This document shows positions 59,070-64,000 of a stretch of 64,000 nucleotides of DNA, piece after piece. How positions within the stretch are numbered: position 1 is the stretch's first letter; every line of letters begins with the position of its first letter. The notes beneath the pieces are model-generated. The model was not told the origin of the DNA, did no database searches, and worked only from the letters and a program-made list of their open reading frames with translations. Source of the DNA: Wolfiporia cocos (Eukaryota > Basidiomycota > Agaricomycetes > Polyporales > Phaeolaceae); the NCBI GenBank assembly GCA_029448655.1, contig JACCLO010000011.1:2914001-2978000 (forward strand), written 5' to 3'. Both the position numbers and the translations under genes were made by a program.

Positions 59070-60990
59070 TCATGAATCCCAGATGGCGCCGAATGCAGGA
59101 ATGCCACGGCTCATCATTCCATAGACAACTTTCTGCGTCAGAGGCTGGTTGGAAATGATCACGACTGCCTCAGCGTTGAATTCCCGAACCATGCGATAAG
59201 TGAGCTTGACTAGATCTGGTCTGCCATGCTGCCGTGTATCTATCAGATATTATCAGTACCCACAAAAAATAGACTCGTGAATCCCCATACCGTAGATGAC
59301 GGAGTTAGGCGCCACCTCGAGGAGAGAATCGACCAGCTTGTCGCCAAAAGTCTTTCGGACTGCAGGCGCCGTCCAGAGAAGCTGGATCTCGGTGCGCTGA
59401 GCGAACACGACCGGTGCGATTGGCCCGATACCGCTCCCTGTCGCCACCATGACTACGCGACGGAACAGGGGTGTTACCCGCACAACACCATAGCACGGGA
59501 TTCCACGGATCCAAATCCTCTCTGGTGGATTCTCGATGCACCGTTTTGTCCAGTCGCCTACTCGAGAGACCACAGCGGAGTAGCCCTTCTTTCCAGGTTC
59601 GGCGATCGTAGCGAAAGAATGCCACTCGAAGAGAGGGTCCATAGACATTCGCGTAAAATGTCCAGGGTGAGTGTTGACTGTCGAGAGATGTCAGTGATGT
59701 GGCATTCGTTGTGGCGAATCACGCTCACCATAGTCGAAATACAAGCGCACACAGTGGTCAGAGAGCACTTCAGCGCGCACAGTAACTTTGCGTAACCGCA
59801 GCCACGGTAGAATAATGGAGCCGGTGAGTACCGCTACAAGCCAGAACGATGCAGAGTTGACCACGGCGTGACCGAATGACTCGCCAGGCTGTCGGTAGTC
59901 ATTGATAAGGAGCACGACCTGAGCAGAAAAGGCACATCAAATAACAACAATAGCAGAATAGTGATCACTTTACCTGCGCCCACACAAGTGCGACAGCAGT
60001 CCAACCCGCGAACCGGTGGATTACTTCGAAAGAGTCGTGCTGCGTCGCCCGGAAGGTCGGGTGCGCAAAGATCACCACACCGACCAGCAGTGCCAGAATG
60101 ACGTAAGAGATTGCGAGGGTCGGCACAGTGAGCTGGAGGTTCCAGCACCATGAGAAAGAAAGCTCAAGGGAATTTGTTGATACTTACCTGTTCCTTTCGA
60201 ACGACTTCCTTCGTTCCTTGAGCCACGAATAAGATCAGCCAGATGGTGCCACTGACGCCCGCCCCCGAATGAACTGCGTGACATCGTTAGTACACGACAT
60301 TCTTACAATTTGATAAACGCACTGCCGCCAATAGAATAGACCCGGGCTAGTATGCGTCTGACCCACAGTGGCCACCTATCAGCGTGTTGGTAAGTGAGTG
60401 TGAACGGAAGGATAACTGGAGAACACGCACGACTTGGGTGCGAGGCATGCGACTGTGAAGAACGCGTTGATCACGTACTCCTGTCGCATAAGGATCGCAG
60501 CGAATAGATTTGCGATAACTACCGTGCCGAGCTGGCTAGCATTGACGCCCTTGACGCAATACCAGATGAAGACGCCCATATTCGCAATAAAGACTATCCC
60601 AAACAGTCTACGGTAGAGCGACATGATCTGGAAGCGGAGATTGCGGGTAAGCCTGCCCTGCATCTTCTCGGGCAGGACATCGTCTTCGAAGCCGGTCCAT
60701 ACCTCGCCCTTCTCTTCGAAAGAAGAGGCACCCTTGTCATCGACGGTCGAAGCAGTAGCCGATGCTGTGTAGCTAGGCAGCGCGTCGATCGATGCAGGAT
60801 GCTTCACCTGATGGGGTGGTTTGCCGGATCGGTACGCGAGGGGTGGCAATTGAACCAAAAGCTCCACATCAGCAGAAGGGTGTGTGCCGTCCCCCGCAGC
60901 ATCACCGTGCTGGAGGATGTCGATCCTATGCATAGCCCCACTGTCTGAGGCTGCGAGGGCGCTAGCTACTGGACTCTCGTCTGCGGACAT
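59070..60990 (-). CDS. TmpA/ferric-reductase-like membrane flavin oxidoreductase
   Basis: Start MSADESPVASALAASDSG at 60990 (an ATG 126 nt further upstream is possible); stop at 59070. An acidic cytosolic N-terminus of about 120 residues precedes hydrophobic segments GIVFIANMGVFIWYCV, LGTVVIANLFAAILM, GTIWLILFVAQGTKEVV, LAISYVILALLVGVVIFA, AGWTAVALVWAQ and SFWLVAVLTGSIILPWL. The soluble part has HPGHFTRMS (flavin-binding region), VVMVATGSGIGPIAPVV (nucleotide-binding glycine motif) and ends YGMMSRGIPAFGAIWDS, as in Aspergillus TmpA-type proteins. These are plasma-membrane flavoproteins related to ferric reductases and NADPH oxidases, implicated in developmental signalling. Five or more introns; exact limits were not all resolved. 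Confidence 0.75.
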
Positions 60991-63650
60991 GTCTACAGCA
61001 TGGATCAGAGCATTGTTGCGTTTGAACACGAACGGGAAGCACCTGCGATTCTGGTGTTGGGTCGCGAAGCAGACACAGATGCTAAGAGAGCTCGCAAGCT
61101 TGCGGCTACTCATCATTCCTCACGCCTTTATACGAAATGGAAGGGTCTGAATCTACCTCTTGCGTGTGCATGTGCATGTCGTCCAAGACAGTACATTCCA
61201 CAGGTACGCATCCAGAAGCTGGGGCACTCCATCGCAATCTTCAGATCCTAGACAATTTTGAGCTCTACAAGTTCGACCCACATGGGAATCACTCTTTGCT
61301 TGTGCTAAATTTCCCATGGAGCGAAGAATGGGATATAGCTGACTTCTTTGGAACATGACAGCGGCGAGTACCTACCGAAAGAGGACAGTCAGGACCGGAA
61401 GTTTGACCTAATAAAACTTGCAAACATTGCAGCTTCACTGCATCCTTGCCCTTGGCATATGGCGCCGACCTGTGTCGGCGGATAGGTACCGGCGGACGTC
61501 CGACAACCACTGCCACATATGGGGAAGCACTTATCCAGAATGGCCCACTGTCAACTGTTGCTGCTCTGCGATAGCAATGGGCCTTGTCAGGCAATAGTTT
61601 CAAGTTACGTTTCACGCACATGGATTATCAACAGGTTTCAGTAGGTTTGACGCGTGGTGATTGGCGGCGCGACCCCGAGCAGACTTCGGCACATAAGCCG
61701 GGTCAGCCACAGTTGAATTGTGGAATGACTTTTGTTCGTCCCTTATCTCTCAGCGCAAGACGGGAGGCGCTGCGGGGATCTGGTCTCAAGCGAAGGCGCA
61801 GATCCGCGTGCACGCGTACGCAAACGTTAAGAAGCCACTCAGCATGGCGCGGTCCCGATAGCCATTCCGGCGTTTGTAGATAAACCTGCTTCGCGATGTC
61901 ATCTGTAAGCTCTTCTATTTCGTGGCATGTGTCAAACTCATACACAGCAGCTTGAGGCTTTGCTAAACCAAAATAGACCTAATAGCTGCTGTCGATGAAT
62001 GGCACTACGACCATGATGAGCTGTCCAACGTCCGCGCCACCTCTGTCCAAAATGCCATCTGGTCGGTTGTGCGAGGGTATACGCTCACTACGATTTATCG
62101 TAATGGTAAACATATCCTATAATCCCCCTGTGGAGCCTGATTATAGGCGATCTTCAGCGATGGGGCAGATAGCTCGTGCTGGAAGCCCCGGAAGCCATCA
62201 TGGGTGTAAGTGGTAGGAGCACTGTGCCACTCGAGGAGATTGCGACTCATTGCAGCTGACGCGCAACAGATGGTATCATATACGTCAAGATAGAGAGACC
62301 TACTCAATATCGTAAGTTGTGTTTACGCGCAAGTCCGCGACACAACATCGAAGTACCATGCTGTTACCAATCCATCAGTAGTTTTCTTCAGCAGCGGCAT
62401 CAATACCAATGAGTTTCAGAGCATCTTTGAGACCGGAGAAGATGTTGTCCTGTTCAAATGGGGCTGTATGTGAGAGCCAGTCAGCGAGATATCAATCAGT
62501 CTTGTACGATCTTCCAAAGTTCTGCGGTAGACGCGCGTCTATGCGTTGAATCGCTGAACGCCATTCCTTAAGTCGTCGTGATACTGTCCGGCATCTCCGC
62601 CGATTATTGATGAGGCCAACTGTCTCGTACTAGGCATGGCTCTTGGAGATAACAATGGACATCTTCGACATTTGTGCCTGGACAAAAATTCAGCACTAAA
62701 TGCCGTGAGATCGACCTTGTGTGTCTAGAAGGTCCACGCATGTCAGTATCCTCAGGACGGAACCCCGAGTAGAAATACTCCAGACAATATGGGGTTTATG
62801 AATTGCACCGTTGCTTCGAGCCGGGGTGCAGGCATGCTATCGAACATCGCCAGCCATCAGCGATTCTCGTAACGCGCGGCTGTATGTGAAATTGCGAATC
62901 TCGAGTAGCAAAAGTGATATATTAACGCACTCTCGCATGCGCTTGTCAGGTGAAAGCTTGCAAAATAACCAATCGAGAACTGAAAAAATGATTATAGATC
63001 TGTGGGAGCGGCGACAAGTTCGCTTGTATACATACCTCTTGGTAGTCGGCACAAAAGCGCATTAACAACATGAAAATGCTTCATCGAGAGATGAGGTGTC
63101 GCTCGAACAGATAGAGGTCTCGGCTGGCACAGAGCAACTCCGCCATATTGCGGTTGAGAGCATTCAGTGGAAACCCGAGATCGATAATTGCAGCAATATT
63201 ACCAGTATCAGAACTAGTCACGACGTGAAGCATAATCACATGTCTGCGCACAGTACCAAGTACGCAGACAACTTCCTTCCCGGTTGGCCCTGATTGTACT
63301 ATCATCTACAAGGATCTTGCTCATGCTGCTTTCTGACACACGTCTTGGTTCACTGTGCGCAATATGTTTCAATGAACTACAAGGTCGATGCAAGGGTGTC
63401 CCCAAGGACAAGATCAAGCGGTGCTGTATAGATTTGTGTCTTGTGGCCATGGCTGTACGGTATGAGCAGAATTCTCGAGCATCTACGCCACCAGGATGTT
63501 ACTCATACTTATCGTGCAAATACACCCACCCATTACACATCGCATTCCCATTCCAGAACAGGATATCTCTTTGATGCCTTTGTTTTACGCCACTCACAAA
63601 ATAGCCCTGCTATTTTGTTTCATGCATTGTTTGTCGCCCTTTGCGAGGTC
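60991..63650. other. Gene-poor right-hand stretch, about 2.7 kb
   Basis: No recognisable gene. On the minus strand, possible terminal exons near 62540-62385 read, after splicing, TRVYRRTLEDPP then FEQDNIFSGLKDALKLIGID and a stop. They have proper intron signals but no family match. A further minus frame at 61945-61703 (MYEFDTCHEIEELTDDIAK) is also unassigned. Confidence 0.35.
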
Positions 63651-64000
63651 AGTATTATCCATGTTCATCTTTTTCGTGTTCATCTTTTTCGCGACACCCC
63701 GATTAAATGGTTGTTTTTCCGGCCTATCTCGGTTAACTGCGAAACCCGGACGATTTCACATCAGCTTGACCCGGCCTTCAAGTCTGTCATTCTAGTCGAG
63801 GAACCGGATTCCAATCAGCTCTTCTTCGTGAATGTGGAGCTCTTACGTGCGAGATGCGTCTACCGTGGCTCTAGCCAAGATGAAGACAGTGGGAGCGTCC
63901 TGGATCCGTGGACGTCGTTTGTCCACTTGCTTGAGATTCCCACCCTGGTCGGTACCGCCCGCCAATCCTGGTGTTGTTGTTCTCACAGCTCCATGAATCT
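63651..64000 (+). CDS. Open frame running off the right edge, unidentified
   Basis: A plus-strand frame stays open for about 110 codons to the window end, including RPISVNCETRTISHQLDPAF, VILVEEPDSNQLFFVNVELL and DPWTSFVHLLEIPTLVG. The mixed composition looks protein-like, but no start, splice context or family is visible and the gene, if real, continues outside. Confidence 0.3.

Noticed and set aside
62385..62640. Possible last exons of a minus-strand gene
   Set aside because: Splice signals and phase work, but I cannot find the rest of the gene or name the family, so it is mentioned only in the gap entry.
1..64000. CRISPR arrays, operons, ribosome-binding sites, riboswitches, rRNA
   Set aside because: The DNA is fungal nuclear sequence; no regular spaced repeats or rRNA/tRNA signatures were seen.

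Overview
The window is genomic DNA of a filamentous basidiomycete, most likely an Agaricomycete. Genes are split by many short GT-AG introns (about 45-100 nt, often with CTAAC/CTGAC-like branch sites). Intergenic spaces are short in conserved stretches. The protein families (septin-like GTPases, short Zn2Cys6 regulators, DUF6534 and DUF4436 membrane proteins, JmjC and F-box families) are typical of mushroom-forming fungi. All exon boundaries given here were worked out by hand from splice signals and reading phase; none has transcript support.

Layout. (1) 0-7.4 kb, minus strand: a run that alternates septin-like GTPases with Zn2Cys6 zinc-cluster proteins. One septin-like gene sits directly against a protein with two zinc clusters and can be spliced to it in frame. 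(2) 8.7-14.1 kb: two housekeeping genes, ILV3 (dihydroxy-acid dehydratase) and RIO1 (ribosome-biogenesis kinase). (3) 14.1-45 kb: a looser accessory region. It holds a complete non-autonomous hAT-like element with an 8-bp target duplication, a pair of orphan membrane-anchored paralogues 11 kb apart, a relic of one of them, an F-box gene and its broken inverted copy, three decayed beta-trefoil (ricin-B-like) lectin genes, a second terminal-inverted-repeat element inserted in one of these, a JmjC protein with an altered metal site, a DUF6534 membrane protein and a GC-rich orphan. (4) 45.8-61 kb: a multi-pass membrane protein, RAD50, a SCOC-like coiled-coil protein divergent from RAD50, a DUF4436 protein, a SMYD-type SET/MYND protein and a TmpA/ferric-reductase-like oxidoreductase. 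(5) 61-64 kb: little that can be assigned, with one open frame running off the right edge.

The most unusual item is the septin-like/Zn2Cys6 array: a cytoskeletal-type GTPase apparently fused to, or in the same transcription unit as, a double zinc-cluster DNA-binding protein, inside a run that looks like an old tandem duplication. The second theme is recent rearrangement: F-box and lectin segments occur twice about 17 kb apart, one part direct and one inverted, and differ by deletions, frameshifts and a transposon insertion.
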